Shown: positions 26,545-35,757, counted from the first letter of the stretch. The stretch: 64,000 nucleotides of DNA from Urechidicola croceus (GCA_905181865.1 CAJIZG010000005.1:248001-312000); one strand, 5' to 3'. The notes: generated by a model not told the origin, from the sequence alone. Numbers and translations: made by a program.

Positions 26545-27873
26545 ATGGAAATATTAATAAAGGCATCACAGTTTCTTTTGAGTTTATCTCTGCTCATTGT
26601 CTTACATGAATTAGGACATTTTATACCAGCAAAAATTTTTAAAACAAGAGTAGAAAAATTCTATTTGTTTTTTGATGCATGGGGAAAGAAATTATTCTCG
26701 TTTACAAAAGGAGGAACAGAATACGGAATTGGTTGGTTGCCATTAGGAGGATATGTAAAAATATCTGGAATGATTGATGAAAGCATGGATACTGAGCAAA
26801 TGAAACAACCTGCTCAACCATGGGAATTTAGATCTAAGCCAGCATGGCAACGATTGATAATTATGCTTGGTGGTGTGATTGTAAACTTTGTTTTAGGATT
26901 TTTAATTTATATCATGGTTTTTGCTGTTTGGGGAGAAGAACAAGTAAGACCTGATGGTGTAAAAAACGGTTTTGCTGTCAACCAGATTTTTAAAGAGTAT
27001 GGTTTTCAAGATGGAGATAATATATTAAAAATTAATGGTGAAACTCCAGATGACGTTCTTGGAATTAACAAGAAATTATTTTTGCGTGACATGAATTCTG
27101 TTACAGTAAGACATCAAGGTGGTTCTGAAGAAAAGATTAGTATTCCAGAGGATATAGGAACTATTATGTGGGAAAGCAATGTAATGCTTCCTTTTACGCC
27201 AAGATTTAAGGCTATTATTGATTCTGTTACGGTAAACAACCCAGCTGAAAAAGCAGGGCTTTTAAAGGGAGATCAAATTGTAGCTGTTGACGGAGAATCA
27301 ATCACCTATTGGAATGAATTTACGAACGTGGTTGACAAAGGGAACTCGCTGAACTTGACCATCCTGAGAAATGGAAGGGAAGAAGAAATCGAAATTACTC
27401 CAAATGAGGACAAAATAATAGGAGTTTATCCAAAAGCAAATGTTGAAGAAATTGTTACCGTAGTAAATAAAGAGTATACTTTTTCAGAAAGTATACCTTT
27501 AGGATTTTCAAAAGCATATTGGACATTAAAAGATTATATTACACAGTTCAAATATGTGTTTACAAAGAAAGGTGCAACAAGTGTTGGAGGATTTATAGCG
27601 ATTGGAAATATTTTTCCGGCGACTTGGTCTTGGCAAACATTTTGGGGAATTACAGCCTTCTTATCGATCATGCTAGGATTTATGAACTTGTTACCAATTC
27701 CTGCTTTGGATGGTGGTCACGTAGTATTTACACTATGGGAAATGATTACAGGTAGAAAACCAAGTGATAAATTTTTAGAATATGCGCAAGTAACTGGTTT
27801 TGTATTACTAATGGGACTTTTACTATTAGCCAACGGAAACGATGTTTATAAATGGGTGACGGGAACTTTGTAA
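26545..27873 (+). CDS. rseP: RIP metalloprotease RseP (site-2 protease)
   Basis: A 442-residue intramembrane zinc protease that cleaves membrane proteins such as anti-sigma factors. It has the zinc motif HELGH at residues 21-25 in the first membrane helix, a PDZ region in the middle (NPAEKAGLLKGDQIVAVDGESI), and the second zinc-ligand motif as LLPIPALDGGH near the end. The length is normal for the family. It has its own promoter element and a strong terminator downstream, so it is probably monocistronic. Confidence 0.95.
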   Translation: MEILIKASQFLLSLSLLIVLHELGHFIPAKIFKTRVEKFYLFFDAWGKKLFSFTKGGTEYGIGWLPLGGYVKISGMIDESMDTEQMKQPAQPWEFRSKPAWQRLIIMLGGVIVNFVLGFLIYIMVFAVWGEEQVRPDGVKNGFAVNQIFKEYGFQDGDNILKINGETPDDVLGINKKLFLRDMNSVTVRHQGGSEEKISIPEDIGTIMWESNVMLPFTPRFKAIIDSVTVNNPAEKAGLLKGDQIVAVDGESITYWNEFTNVVDKGNSLNLTILRNGREEEIEITPNEDKIIGVYPKANVEEIVTVVNKEYTFSESIPLGFSKAYWTLKDYITQFKYVFTKKGATSVGGFIAIGNIFPATWSWQTFWGITAFLSIMLGFMNLLPIPALDGGHVVFTLWEMITGRKPSDKFLEYAQVTGFVLLMGLLLLANGNDVYKWVTGTL

Positions 27874-27892
27874 TTATGTTCTTAAACCAATT

Positions 27893-27930
27893 AAAAAACC
27901 TCCGTTTGAATTTTCAAATGGAGGTTTTTT
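27893..27930. terminator. bidirectional Rho-independent terminator
   Basis: Arms aaaaaacctccgtttgaa and ttcaaatggaggtttttt form a long GC-containing hairpin with A and T runs on both sides. It serves rseP on the plus strand and the EcsC-family gene on the minus strand. Confidence 0.85.
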
Positions 27931-27955
27931 GGTTTTGGAGTTTACTGTAGGGTTT

Positions 27956-28756
27956 TTACATATGAATATTAATATATGTTTCCTTAATCTTAGTTGGATC
28001 ATATTTCCTTTCAAGTTTCCGTACAATAAAATGACCGGTTGCCATATCTTGAAAATGATCCATAAATAGGGTGTTAATTATTGCGCCTCCGGCTGCCCCA
28101 ATTAATGGAATTGATTGACCCGCTGCTTTTTCAGATATTTGAATAGAAAACCGTTTAGCAATTTTTGTCACTAATTTAAGAAGTACCGGTGCACCCTCTT
28201 CAATGATCCCCTTTTCTACAATGAATTTAGTGGCTTCAGATACCGATTTAGCCAAAAGTGCTCTTACCGTAAAGTATCCGGTTTCTGTTCCATCATCTGA
28301 AGTAGCCTTACCTCCCAGCGCAAACACTTCTAAACAGGCTAACTTGGTTTCAGCACTTGTAATATATTCTCCGTGTTCTCTAGAAATATCGGCAATTGAC
28401 CGTAACATAATCGCAGTTGAAACGGGTAATTCTATCGCTAATCCGGGAAGACCGAAAAAGCCTCCAACTCCGCCACTAACAGCTACAGCAGTTTTGTGAA
28501 AAATATTCGAAGATTTTTTTTCAGATTTATTATTCATTGTAAAGACAGCAGTATCCGCTGCTTTTAAGAGCGCGTCTTTAGTAATGTCTCCTATTTTTTC
28601 ACTCCATTTTTGTGGTAATTGCTCTAATCCTTTTTCAATAGGTGTTCCTATGAAATTTGTAATTTTAGCTGCTAAACCAGGATTTTCAAGCAATTCTTTA
28701 GCTCTTCTTAATTCTTTTAAATCTTTTTCAGAAATTATAATTTTTGTTTCTCCCAT
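27956..28756 (-). CDS. EcsC-family protein
   Basis: A 266-residue protein resembling the EcsC family: SEKDLKELRRAKELLENPGLAAKITNFIGTPIEKGLEQLP at the start, then a Gly-rich hydrophobic stretch with GGVGGFFGLPGLAIELPVSTAIMLRSIADI and the ending GQSIPLIGAAGGAIINTLFMDHFQDMATGHFIVRKLERKY. In Bacillus, EcsC is encoded with an ABC transporter, but here it stands alone. Its role is not established. Confidence 0.8.
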   Translation of the reverse strand: MGETKIIISEKDLKELRRAKELLENPGLAAKITNFIGTPIEKGLEQLPQKWSEKIGDITKDALLKAADTAVFTMNNKSEKKSSNIFHKTAVAVSGGVGGFFGLPGLAIELPVSTAIMLRSIADISREHGEYITSAETKLACLEVFALGGKATSDDGTETGYFTVRALLAKSVSEATKFIVEKGIIEEGAPVLLKLVTKIAKRFSIQISEKAAGQSIPLIGAAGGAIINTLFMDHFQDMATGHFIVRKLERKYDPTKIKETYINIHM

Positions 28757-28920
28757 TTTGTTTTTTACATTATTACTTCCTGCTGTTTAGCGCTGCACGC
28801 TATTTATCTCAAGCAACTTTTAAGGAAGAACTGTCCTTTATGAAGAATTAAAGTTTTTGTAAAGTAGCGCAATATTATTTCACATACAGATGGTTTTTAA
28901 TACATTCATTAAAAGTAAAA

Positions 28921-29036
28921 GATTGGCCATACGAAGGAGGAACGAATACGGCAATCTCTTAATCAATAAAAATACTGACATGTTTCACCAAAAAGGGCAA
29001 AACCTGTTTGCCAACAAGGGATGCTCGCAGTGACGT
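28921..29036. repeat. REP-like repetitive element
   Basis: gattgg...acgaaggaggaacgaa...caatctc (28921-28958), followed by atgctcgcagtgacg (29021-29035), resembles a degraded form of the palindromic GTCATTGCGAG...GCAATCTC elements of Flavobacteriia. The stretch 28757-29043 holds no gene. Confidence 0.4.
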
Positions 29037-29043
29037 TTAAAAA

Positions 29044-30144
29044 CTAAGTATTTCTAAATTCTTTCGCTTTTCCTTTTGCCATTTCATTACGGTCAATTGT
29101 ATGTTCTGGACGGGTCCATTTTGGTTTTTCCCCTTTCGATTCAAAGGCTGAGTCTGTTGCTTCCACTGTTTGTGGTTGAACCTTTTTGGTAAATGGTTTT
29201 TGTGGTATCATCCCTAGCATTTTGAACATTTTCATGTCCTCGTTTACATCAGGGTTCGGTGTCGTCAACAATTTATCTCCCGCAAAAATAGAATTTGCAC
29301 CCGCAAAGAAACACATTGCTTGTCCCTCTCTACTCATTTCTGTTCTACCTGCCGATAGTCTTACCTGTGTTTCTGGTAATACAATTCTAGTTGCTGCAAC
29401 CATACGAATCATTTCCCAAATTTCTATGGGTTTTTCGCTTTCCAACGGTGTGCCTTCCACCGCAACTAATGCATTGATTGGTGTAGATTCTGGTTGTGGA
29501 TTTAATGTTGATAAAGCCACTAACATTCCTGCTCTATCTTCAATATTTTCTCCCATTCCAATGATTCCACCTGAACAAACCGTCACATTTGTTTTACGAA
29601 CGTTGTCAATAGTATCTAATCGGTCTTGATAACCTCTAGTAGAAATTACTTTTTTATAATATTCTTCTGACGAATCTAAGTTATGATTGTAAGCATACAA
29701 TCCTGCTTCTGCCAAACGCTGTGCTTGGTTTTCTGTAATCATACCCAAGGTACAGCAAACTTCCATGTCCAGTTTGTTAATGCTGCGTACCATTTCTAGT
29801 ACTTGGTCAAATTCTGGTCCGTCTTTAACATTTCGCCAAGCAGCCCCCATACACACTCTAGAACTCCCAGATTCTTTGGCTCTTAGAGCCTGTGCTTTTA
29901 CCTGATTTACACTCATCAAATCATTTCCTTCAATATCGGTGTGGTAGCGCGCTGCTTGCGGACAATACCCACAATCTTCTGAACAACCACCTGTTTTAAC
30001 AGATAATAAAGTAGAAACCTGCACCACATTTGGATCGTGATTTTCACGATGTATAGTGGCTGCCTCGTATAACAATTCCATTAGTGGCTTATTATAGATT
30101 GCTAATACTTCTTCCTTCGTCCAGTTGTGTTTTTGTACACTCAT
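29044..30144 (-). CDS. bioB: biotin synthase
   Basis: A radical-SAM enzyme that inserts sulfur into dethiobiotin to give biotin. The [4Fe-4S] motif is CSEDCGYC in KTGGCSEDCGYCPQAARYH, and YNHNLDSSEEYY and TVCSGGIIGMGE are family blocks. The frame is open 21 codons further upstream, but I chose the Met at 30142-30144 (MSVQKHNWTKEEVLAIYNKP) because the family starts there. A C-terminal extension of about 40 residues (PQTVEATDSAFESKGEKPKW...) is typical of flavobacterial BioB. It lies apart from the other bio genes by about 1.5 kb. Confidence 0.96.
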   Translation of the reverse strand: MSVQKHNWTKEEVLAIYNKPLMELLYEAATIHRENHDPNVVQVSTLLSVKTGGCSEDCGYCPQAARYHTDIEGNDLMSVNQVKAQALRAKESGSSRVCMGAAWRNVKDGPEFDQVLEMVRSINKLDMEVCCTLGMITENQAQRLAEAGLYAYNHNLDSSEEYYKKVISTRGYQDRLDTIDNVRKTNVTVCSGGIIGMGENIEDRAGMLVALSTLNPQPESTPINALVAVEGTPLESEKPIEIWEMIRMVAATRIVLPETQVRLSAGRTEMSREGQAMCFFAGANSIFAGDKLLTTPNPDVNEDMKMFKMLGMIPQKPFTKKVQPQTVEATDSAFESKGEKPKWTRPEHTIDRNEMAKGKAKEFRNT

Positions 30145-30251
30145 ATGGTTTAATTTGATGGGGTAAAAATAAAACATTCCACTATAGAAGTAGGATATTC
30201 TATTCATTTTTTTATGTTTAGCTATTTGAAATAATTATCTAATTTAGCGAT

Positions 30252-31169
30252 ATGAATAACTCACAAAAAAAGAGAATCGCATTTATTGGACTTGGTGACA
30301 TTGCCCAAAAAGCATATTTGCCCATTGTTGCTAATCATTCTAAAATAGCGCCCATTCTTTGTACTCGAAACACGCAAGTTTTAAGAGAATTAGCCAATAA
30401 ATATCGTATTGATGAGGTCTATACGGAGGTAACTATTTTAATTGAAAACCAACCAGATGCCGTTATGATTCATAGTGCCGCTGAAAGCCACTTTGTATTG
30501 GTTTCAAAATTATTAAAGGCTAGAATCCCTGTGTTTGTAGATAAGCCATTATGTTATACTTTCGATGAAGTAGAAGTATTGCTAAACATAGCCGCACAAA
30601 ACAAAGTATTACTCTATCTAGGATTTAACAGGCGATTTGCACCATTAATTTCGACCTTAAAAAAGGAACAAAACCCCATTCAAATTTATTGGCAAAAAAA
30701 CAGAATGAATTTACCTGCTACTCCTAGAGTTTTTATTTTCGATGATTTTATTCATGTAATTGATAGCCTTCGATTTTTAGCAAAAGGAACTGTTGAAAAC
30801 CTTCAAGTATTTTCAACAGTTAAGAATGAGATGTTGGAAAATATTCAAGTTCAATGGGAGCAGAACGCTACAATGCTTAGTGGTTCGATGAATCGTGTTA
30901 GTGGGATTACAGAAGAACAAATTGAATATTACTCTAAAGGAAACAAATGGCAAATTGAAGAATTGGCTTTTGGAACACATTATAAAGAAGAAAAACAAGA
31001 ATCTATAGGGTTTAACAAGTGGGATAGTACTTTATACAAAAGGGGCTTTGTAGATCTTATTGAAGATTGGTTGCAGGCTTTAGAAGAAGACACCTTTGAT
31101 ATTCATAGAATCGAAGACATAAAAGAAACCCATCGTTTGTGTGAAATGATCGTGCAAAAAATTAATTAA
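30252..31169 (+). CDS. Gfo/Idh/MocA-family oxidoreductase
   Basis: A 305-residue NAD(P)-dependent sugar or inositol oxidoreductase-like protein. It has an N-terminal Rossmann fold with IAFIGLGDIAQKAYLP and the family FVDKPLCYTFDEVE (EKP-type) motif. The C-terminal domain includes FDDFIHVIDSLRFL, where the family often has a catalytic His. It is divergent from bioB. The substrate cannot be inferred, and it may have nothing to do with biotin. Confidence 0.88.
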   Translation: MNNSQKKRIAFIGLGDIAQKAYLPIVANHSKIAPILCTRNTQVLRELANKYRIDEVYTEVTILIENQPDAVMIHSAAESHFVLVSKLLKARIPVFVDKPLCYTFDEVEVLLNIAAQNKVLLYLGFNRRFAPLISTLKKEQNPIQIYWQKNRMNLPATPRVFIFDDFIHVIDSLRFLAKGTVENLQVFSTVKNEMLENIQVQWEQNATMLSGSMNRVSGITEEQIEYYSKGNKWQIEELAFGTHYKEEKQESIGFNKWDSTLYKRGFVDLIEDWLQALEEDTFDIHRIEDIKETHRLCEMIVQKIN

Positions 31170-31174
31170 GCCTG

Positions 31175-31573
31175 TTACTTCCTTTTAAAAAATAGGGGTC
31201 CTTTATGCCCACTATCTGTAATAAAGATCCCTTCCAACGTGTTTTTATCCTTACTCAATTTTAGATAATGTGTTCCTCCATCTGGCCCCCAAACAGGAAT
31301 TGGCCGAATAACATCTACATGATAAATAATTGAATCTCCTTTGATAATTCCAGCTCCTTTTTCAAAGAAAGGTTGCCCCTTGAATTCAAGATAATGCCCT
31401 ATGTGGATGCTGTCTCCAATTTCTGAAAATACAATATGATTGTTTTTAAAATTTTCGACACGAGTACCTTTCCAAAACCCGTTGAAATTAGCGGACGGCT
31501 TTTCCCCTTGATTTTGGCATGATAAAACAAGAACCATTAAAAGTGTAAATAAGATTATATTTAATGTATTCAT
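31175..31573 (-). CDS. small lipoprotein, unknown function
   Basis: A protein of about 132 residues, using the Met at 31571-31573, with a lipoprotein signal (LMVLVLSC). The mature part is beta-rich (FNGFWKGTRVENF, GDSIHIGHYLEF, THYLKLSKDKNTLEGIFI), suggesting a small barrel-like ligand-binding fold. The frame also opens eight codons earlier, but a lipobox suits the later start. Its stop is five bases from the convergent oxidoreductase stop. I do not recognise the family. Confidence 0.6.
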   Translation of the reverse strand: MNTLNIILFTLLMVLVLSCQNQGEKPSANFNGFWKGTRVENFKNNHIVFSEIGDSIHIGHYLEFKGQPFFEKGAGIIKGDSIIYHVDVIRPIPVWGPDGGTHYLKLSKDKNTLEGIFITDSGHKGPLFFKRK

Positions 31574-31669
31574 GTGTCTATCTTTATTGTTTTTCAAAGG
31601 TCATATATCTTTCCCTCAGGGAATATAAATTTCAGCATGCTCGTTTCATGTTGGGATACTTTAAAATAG

Positions 31670-32908
31670 TTATTTGGATAGTAAAATACTCACTGCATTT
31701 CCTCCAAAACCAACGGCATTCACCAATATTTTATTGATTTTTTGAGGCGTTTTTTGATTTTCTAAAAAGGGAACTCCAATAAATTCTTGATGTTGTAACA
31801 TCAAAATGGCTAGTTCCATATTCAAAGTGCCAGAAGCTCCAAAGGTATGACCAATTTTCCATTTGTTAGAAGTAACTGCAGGAAATTGGTTTCCAAATAT
31901 TTTTTCAATGGCTTTGTATTCAGAGCTGTCTCCTTTTAATGTTCCAGGGGCATGCATTACAATAACATCAACTTCAGAAATGGATGTGTCTTTCAACGCC
32001 ATTTTCATCGATTTTTGAAAACAATTAGCCTCTTCTGAAATAGAAATATTATGCTTTAAGATTTCAGTCGCATATCCAATTCCTTCGATTATAGCGACGG
32101 CATTTTTTGTAATTCCTTTTTCTAGACAAACTACCGCTGCTCCTTCACCAAGAATCATAGTATTTCGTTTTTTGGAGAAATCGAGTGTTTTACAAGGGAA
32201 TACTTCGACTTCGCTCAGCAACCCAGTTTCGTCTTTATTCGGCAATGTTTCTTTCTGGACATTGTGCGGAGTCGAAGTGTCTCGATGTTCAGAATGACAA
32301 TCAGCATAAATTTTTAACGCTTTCATTTGCGCAATGGTAAAATCGGTCAAAGGAGCTTCACTTCCTCCCACCAAAAACATATCACTCATCCCAGAATTAA
32401 TCCATGCGATTCCGTTTAAAACTGCGTGTAATGCGGTAGAACAGGTAATGGAATGGCTAATTATAGGCCCTTGAGATTGTAAGTCGTGCGCAATCCATGA
32501 AGAAATATTCCCTAAAGTCGTTGTTGGAGAAGCCAACGTAGCGGTCTTTTTATTTTTTAAGAAATGGCTATGGTAATTTTCAAATAGTTCCGTCGCACCT
32601 CTAGACGATCCAATATTAATACCGAAATCACCTATTTTCCAATTCGCACTTTTAACCGCTTTTCTGGCTGCGTATAACGCCATTAAAACCGATTTGTCTA
32701 GATCTTTATAATGTTTACTAGAATTTTTTAAGTATTCTATTTCCTGCAATGCTTCTTTAGACAAGTCAGCAATATACGTATCAACCCCATTGATGTTTTT
32801 TACAGAAAAATGATGATTGGATTTCAAGTAGTTTTGCCAAATCTCATCCTGATTTCGTCCTAAAGACGATATCGATTCAATGGCAGTTATAGAGATTGGG
32901 TTTTGCAC
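31670..32908 (-). CDS. beta-ketoacyl-ACP synthase of the biotin cluster
   Basis: A ketosynthase of about 412 residues. The catalytic Cys is in SITCSTALHA, the two His in HAPGTLKGDS and KIGHTFGASG, and the Gly-rich GSEAP block is present. Next to bioA, bioD and bioF it probably supplies a pimeloyl-type acyl chain; that is inference. I chose GTG at 32906-32908 (then QNPISITAIESISSLG) over the TTG seven codons earlier, because that TTG is part of a TATTTTTG promoter element. Residues between KALKIYAD and FPCKTLDF hold an extra stretch of about 34 residues that is repeat DNA read in frame (32201-32300). Confidence 0.85.
   Translation of the reverse strand: MQNPISITAIESISSLGRNQDEIWQNYLKSNHHFSVKNINGVDTYIADLSKEALQEIEYLKNSSKHYKDLDKSVLMALYAARKAVKSANWKIGDFGINIGSSRGATELFENYHSHFLKNKKTATLASPTTTLGNISSWIAHDLQSQGPIISHSITCSTALHAVLNGIAWINSGMSDMFLVGGSEAPLTDFTIAQMKALKIYADCHSEHRDTSTPHNVQKETLPNKDETGLLSEVEVFPCKTLDFSKKRNTMILGEGAAVVCLEKGITKNAVAIIEGIGYATEILKHNISISEEANCFQKSMKMALKDTSISEVDVIVMHAPGTLKGDSSEYKAIEKIFGNQFPAVTSNKWKIGHTFGASGTLNMELAILMLQHQEFIGVPFLENQKTPQKINKILVNAVGFGGNAVSILLSK
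32201..32300. repeat. REP-like palindromic element inside the ketosynthase gene, read in frame
   Basis: Arms acttcgacttcgct (from 32202) and gcggagtcgaagt (to 32278) are inverted, and ttcagaatgaca follows at 32288-32299. TGTCATTCTGAA plus CACTTCGACTCCGC is a common dispersed repeat in this phylum. It encodes an extra loop (HSEHRDTSTPHNV...LLSEVEV) without breaking the frame. Confidence 0.75.
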
Positions 32909-32926
32909 TAATTTCCTTAATTTTAG

Positions 32927-32934
32927 CAAAAATA
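32927..32934 (-). promoter_or_regulatory. -7 promoter element of the ketosynthase gene
   Basis: On the minus strand TATTTTTG matches TAnnTTTG. It contains the upstream TTG that could otherwise be taken as the start codon, and so supports the GTG start 18 bases further on. Confidence 0.45.
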
Positions 32935-32977
32935 CTATGTAGATTCTAAATCACATCTTATTACACATAAATTAATT

Positions 32978-33403
32978 ATGGAAAATCAAAAAAGTTGGTT
33001 TAAACGAAATTGGGTTTGGGCTATTCCTGGTTGTGGATGTGTATCAATAATCTTATTAATTGTATTTGGTTTGGGGGCTACCTTTTTCGGAATAACAAAA
33101 TTATTTAAAAATTCGAGTCCTTCCAACCATGTAGTAGAGCAGGTTAAAAAGAATCCGAGAGCAGTTGCTGAATTAGGGGATTTAATTGAAACCACATGGA
33201 TGATAAATGGACACATATTATTAAATAATGACAACGGAAATACAGATTACAGCGTTCCTTTAAAGGGATCTAAAGGCAAAGGAACACTATTTGTGGTGGC
33301 CGAAAAATTTGACGGTGAATGGATCTACGAAGAACTCTATGTAATTATTAAAGAAACACAAGAAAAAATTAATTTGTTAGATCAATCTTTAGAGGGTATC
33401 TAG
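32978..33403 (+). CDS. membrane-anchored Coa1-like domain protein
   Basis: A 141-residue protein. A short charged N-terminus (NQKSWFKRNWVWAIPGCGC) leads into one membrane segment (about 20-40); then comes a soluble domain with VKKNPRAVAELGDLIE, GHILLNNDNGNTDYSVPLKGSKGKGTLFVVAEKFDGEWIYEEL. The LG(D/E)PIE...GPKGKG layout resembles the Coa1 (cytochrome oxidase assembly factor 1) family. The end overlaps the convergent bioA stop by about 15 bp. The role is uncertain. Confidence 0.6.
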   Translation: MENQKSWFKRNWVWAIPGCGCVSIILLIVFGLGATFFGITKLFKNSSPSNHVVEQVKKNPRAVAELGDLIETTWMINGHILLNNDNGNTDYSVPLKGSKGKGTLFVVAEKFDGEWIYEELYVIIKETQEKINLLDQSLEGI

Positions 33404-34654
33404 TAGCGATTCAATCACATCATACATTTTATTCAATTGATTATCGGTAATTACAAAGGGTGCTAAAATGTAAATGGTATTTCCTAGCGGACGCAAGAAA
33501 ACACCATTATCCATAAAATGCTTGAATAATTGATCACGTAAATTTCCATATCGCTCCATTTTCACTTGTAGATCCAGCGCATAAATAATTCCTAGTTGTC
33601 GGGTAGAGGCTACTTTGGAATGATTTTTAATTCGCATATCAAATTCTTGATGAGAGCGGGTGATCCGTTTTATGTTTTGTTGAATTTCTTTTGTCTGTAA
33701 TAACTCTATACTCGCCAATGCTGCCGTACAAGTCAATGGATTCGCAGAATAGGTATGACCGTGAAAAAAGCCTTTTCCTATATCATCTGCATAAAAGGCA
33801 TCGTATATTTTTTGAGAACAGGTTGTCAATGCCATCGGTGCAATTCCACCGGTAAGGGATTTTGATAAGCATAGAATGTCTGGTTTGTTTTCTAAATAGT
33901 CCGAAGCAAAGTTTTCGCCTGTTTTTCCAAAACCTGTCATGACTTCGTCAGCAATGGTTACTACATTATTTTTATGTGCAATTGCAATCAATATATCTAA
34001 ATATTTGGCTTTATACATAAACATTGCAGATGCTCCTTGGACCAAAGGTTCAAAAACAAAAGCAGCGATATTCTCGGTTTGTAAAAGGTGTTGAAATTGT
34101 TTTTTTACAACTTCGATATTTTCGGCATTCGGAACGGGAATTCTAGAAACATCAATAAAAAACGCTTCAAAAGGTCCGTTATAAACGGAGAGTCCAGATA
34201 CGGACATGGCTCCAAAAGTATCTCCATGAAACCCGCCTTCCAGCGCAATGATTTTACCTCTCTTTTCTCCTTGATTAAAGTGATATTGCAAAGCCATTTT
34301 TATGGCAACATCTACCGAAGTAGAGCCATTGTCTGAAAAGAATATTTTCGCTTGATTTTCTGGCAATATTTCCATCAATGCTTCCGATAATTCTACGGCA
34401 GGTTGATGTGTGAATCCGCTAAAAACAACCTGATCCAAACGGTCTAGTTGCGCCTTTACTTTAGAAGTGATAATCGGATTGCAATGACCATACATACAGG
34501 TATACCAAGAAGCAATTCCATCGATATATTCTTTTCCTTTATCATCAGTAAGAATACTCCCTTTCGCTTTTATAATTGGCAAATGATTTGGATGTAATTT
34601 GTGCTGTGTTAAAGGATGCCACAGGTATTTTTTATCTCTTTCTTGTAGGTTCAT
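33389..34654 (-). CDS. bioA: adenosylmethionine-8-amino-7-oxononanoate aminotransferase
   Basis: A 421-residue class III PLP aminotransferase that makes 7,8-diaminopelargonate from KAPA in biotin synthesis. Family blocks seen: LWHPLTQHKLHPNHLP, ASWYTCMYGHCNP, FFSDNGSTSVDVAIKMA, ADEVMTGFGKTG with the PLP Asp, and the PLP Lys in LCLSKSLTGG. The length is normal. It lies downstream of bioD with a 107-bp gap containing a repetitive element, on the same strand. Confidence 0.96.
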   Translation of the reverse strand: MNLQERDKKYLWHPLTQHKLHPNHLPIIKAKGSILTDDKGKEYIDGIASWYTCMYGHCNPIITSKVKAQLDRLDQVVFSGFTHQPAVELSEALMEILPENQAKIFFSDNGSTSVDVAIKMALQYHFNQGEKRGKIIALEGGFHGDTFGAMSVSGLSVYNGPFEAFFIDVSRIPVPNAENIEVVKKQFQHLLQTENIAAFVFEPLVQGASAMFMYKAKYLDILIAIAHKNNVVTIADEVMTGFGKTGENFASDYLENKPDILCLSKSLTGGIAPMALTTCSQKIYDAFYADDIGKGFFHGHTYSANPLTCTAALASIELLQTKEIQQNIKRITRSHQEFDMRIKNHSKVASTRQLGIIYALDLQVKMERYGNLRDQLFKHFMDNGVFLRPLGNTIYILAPFVITDNQLNKMYDVIESLLDTL

Positions 34655-34666
34655 TTTTATAGTATC

Positions 34667-34757
34667 ATTCCTGCGAAGGCAGGAATCTGTTTTTTAATAA
34701 GTTATCATTATATGGATTGACTTCGTCGAATCTTCGATTTCCTACTTTCTAGGAATG
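34667..34757. repeat. REP-like palindromic element between bioD and bioA
   Basis: attcctgc (34667-34674) and gcaggaat (34679-34686) form a perfect hairpin around gaag. Further on, aggaatgac near 34751-34759 mirrors the opening tcattcct, so the whole gap looks like one palindromic element. It could pause or process the bioF-bioD-bioA transcript. Confidence 0.6.
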
Positions 34758-34761
34758 ACAA

Positions 34762-35379
34762 TTATATTTTTTCTATTTCTGTTTTAAACAATTCCGCATA
34801 TTCTAGAATCACATTCTTATCAAAATAGGGTTCTTCATCAATTCTTCCAATTACGGTTATCCCTGTCATTTTTTCAATAATTGATTCGGTGGTTTTATAT
34901 GATGCTCCGCTAAAAATTACCGAGACCTTAAAACCTTTTTCTTGTAGTAATTTTATCGTTAATAAGGAGTGATTAATGCTTCCTAAATAATGTCTTGAGA
35001 CAACAATTACCTTATACTTGGGCTGAATAATATCTAAAATCATGTCTTTATTATTAATTGGCACTAGTAATCCTCCAGCACCCTCAATGACCAAATTATT
35101 TTTGGTTTTTGGTTCTACAACTTGATCTAGATAAATTTTAATTCCATCAATTTCTGCTGCTGCATGTGGGCTCATGGGAGTTTTTAGAGCATACGAATTT
35201 GGATGGAATTTGGATGCTGAATTAGAAATGAGAGCAGTCACTTTTTTAGTGTCACAATTGTTTAATTCTCCTGCTTGTATCGGTTTCCAATAATCGGCTT
35301 TTAGAGCTTCGACCACAATAGCAGAAGCGATAGTTTTGCCAACGTCTGTTGAAATTCCCGTGATAAAATATTTAGACAT
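34762..35379 (-). CDS. bioD: dethiobiotin synthetase
   Basis: A 205-residue ATP-dependent carboxylase that closes the ureido ring of dethiobiotin. The P-loop is GISTDVGKTIASA; KPIQAGE and the substrate-loop block VIEGAGGLLVPIN are typical. Its start directly follows the stop of the DUF2007 gene, indicating translational coupling. Confidence 0.95.
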   Translation of the reverse strand: MSKYFITGISTDVGKTIASAIVVEALKADYWKPIQAGELNNCDTKKVTALISNSASKFHPNSYALKTPMSPHAAAEIDGIKIYLDQVVEPKTKNNLVIEGAGGLLVPINNKDMILDIIQPKYKVIVVSRHYLGSINHSLLTIKLLQEKGFKVSVIFSGASYKTTESIIEKMTGITVIGRIDEEPYFDKNVILEYAELFKTEIEKI

Positions 35380-35757
35380 TTAAAATACTGTTTTACAATT
35401 AGTACAAATAAGTTTAGTTTTTTCAAAAAAAGGAAACAACATATAAAAAATATTTTTTCTACTTGCAGGAGCCGCTAATATTTTTGTTGAATTACAATTT
35501 ATACAATGAATATCGTTTTCATTTTCATCTTTTTTATACGTTCGTATTTCATTATAAATGTTCCAAGCTTTTTCAAGATCATCATTATGAACTTGCAATT
35601 TAACACCCCCAATAGCTTGGCTAATTAAAGGATCGGAATCAACGGTTTTTTCATCCATTAGCATCGTTCTTATATCTTCCGAATCTAACTTTGATTTTAC
35701 TAAATTAGCCTCTGTTGAGTAGTTGAAAACTGCTAATATTGTGTAACTTTCATTCAT
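35380..35757 (-). CDS. DUF2007 domain protein with C-terminal zinc ribbon
   Basis: A 125-residue protein. The N-terminal half resembles the DUF2007 (signal-transducing-like) fold: YTILAVFNYSTEANLVKSKLDSEDIRTMLMDE, and then GGVKLQVHNDDLEKAWNIYNE. The C-terminus has two Cys pairs (CINC and CTNC) that could bind zinc. It lies between bioF and bioD with gaps of 14 and 0 bp, so it is in the biotin operon. Its role is unknown. Confidence 0.75.
   Translation of the reverse strand: MNESYTILAVFNYSTEANLVKSKLDSEDIRTMLMDEKTVDSDPLISQAIGGVKLQVHNDDLEKAWNIYNEIRTYKKDENENDIHCINCNSTKILAAPASRKNIFYMLFPFFEKTKLICTNCKTVF

Noticed and set aside
32207-32299. Assembly error as the cause of the extra segment in the ketosynthase
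   Set aside because: The segment is a recognisable palindromic repeat and keeps the frame; two similar in-frame cases occur in bioF, so a real insertion is likelier.
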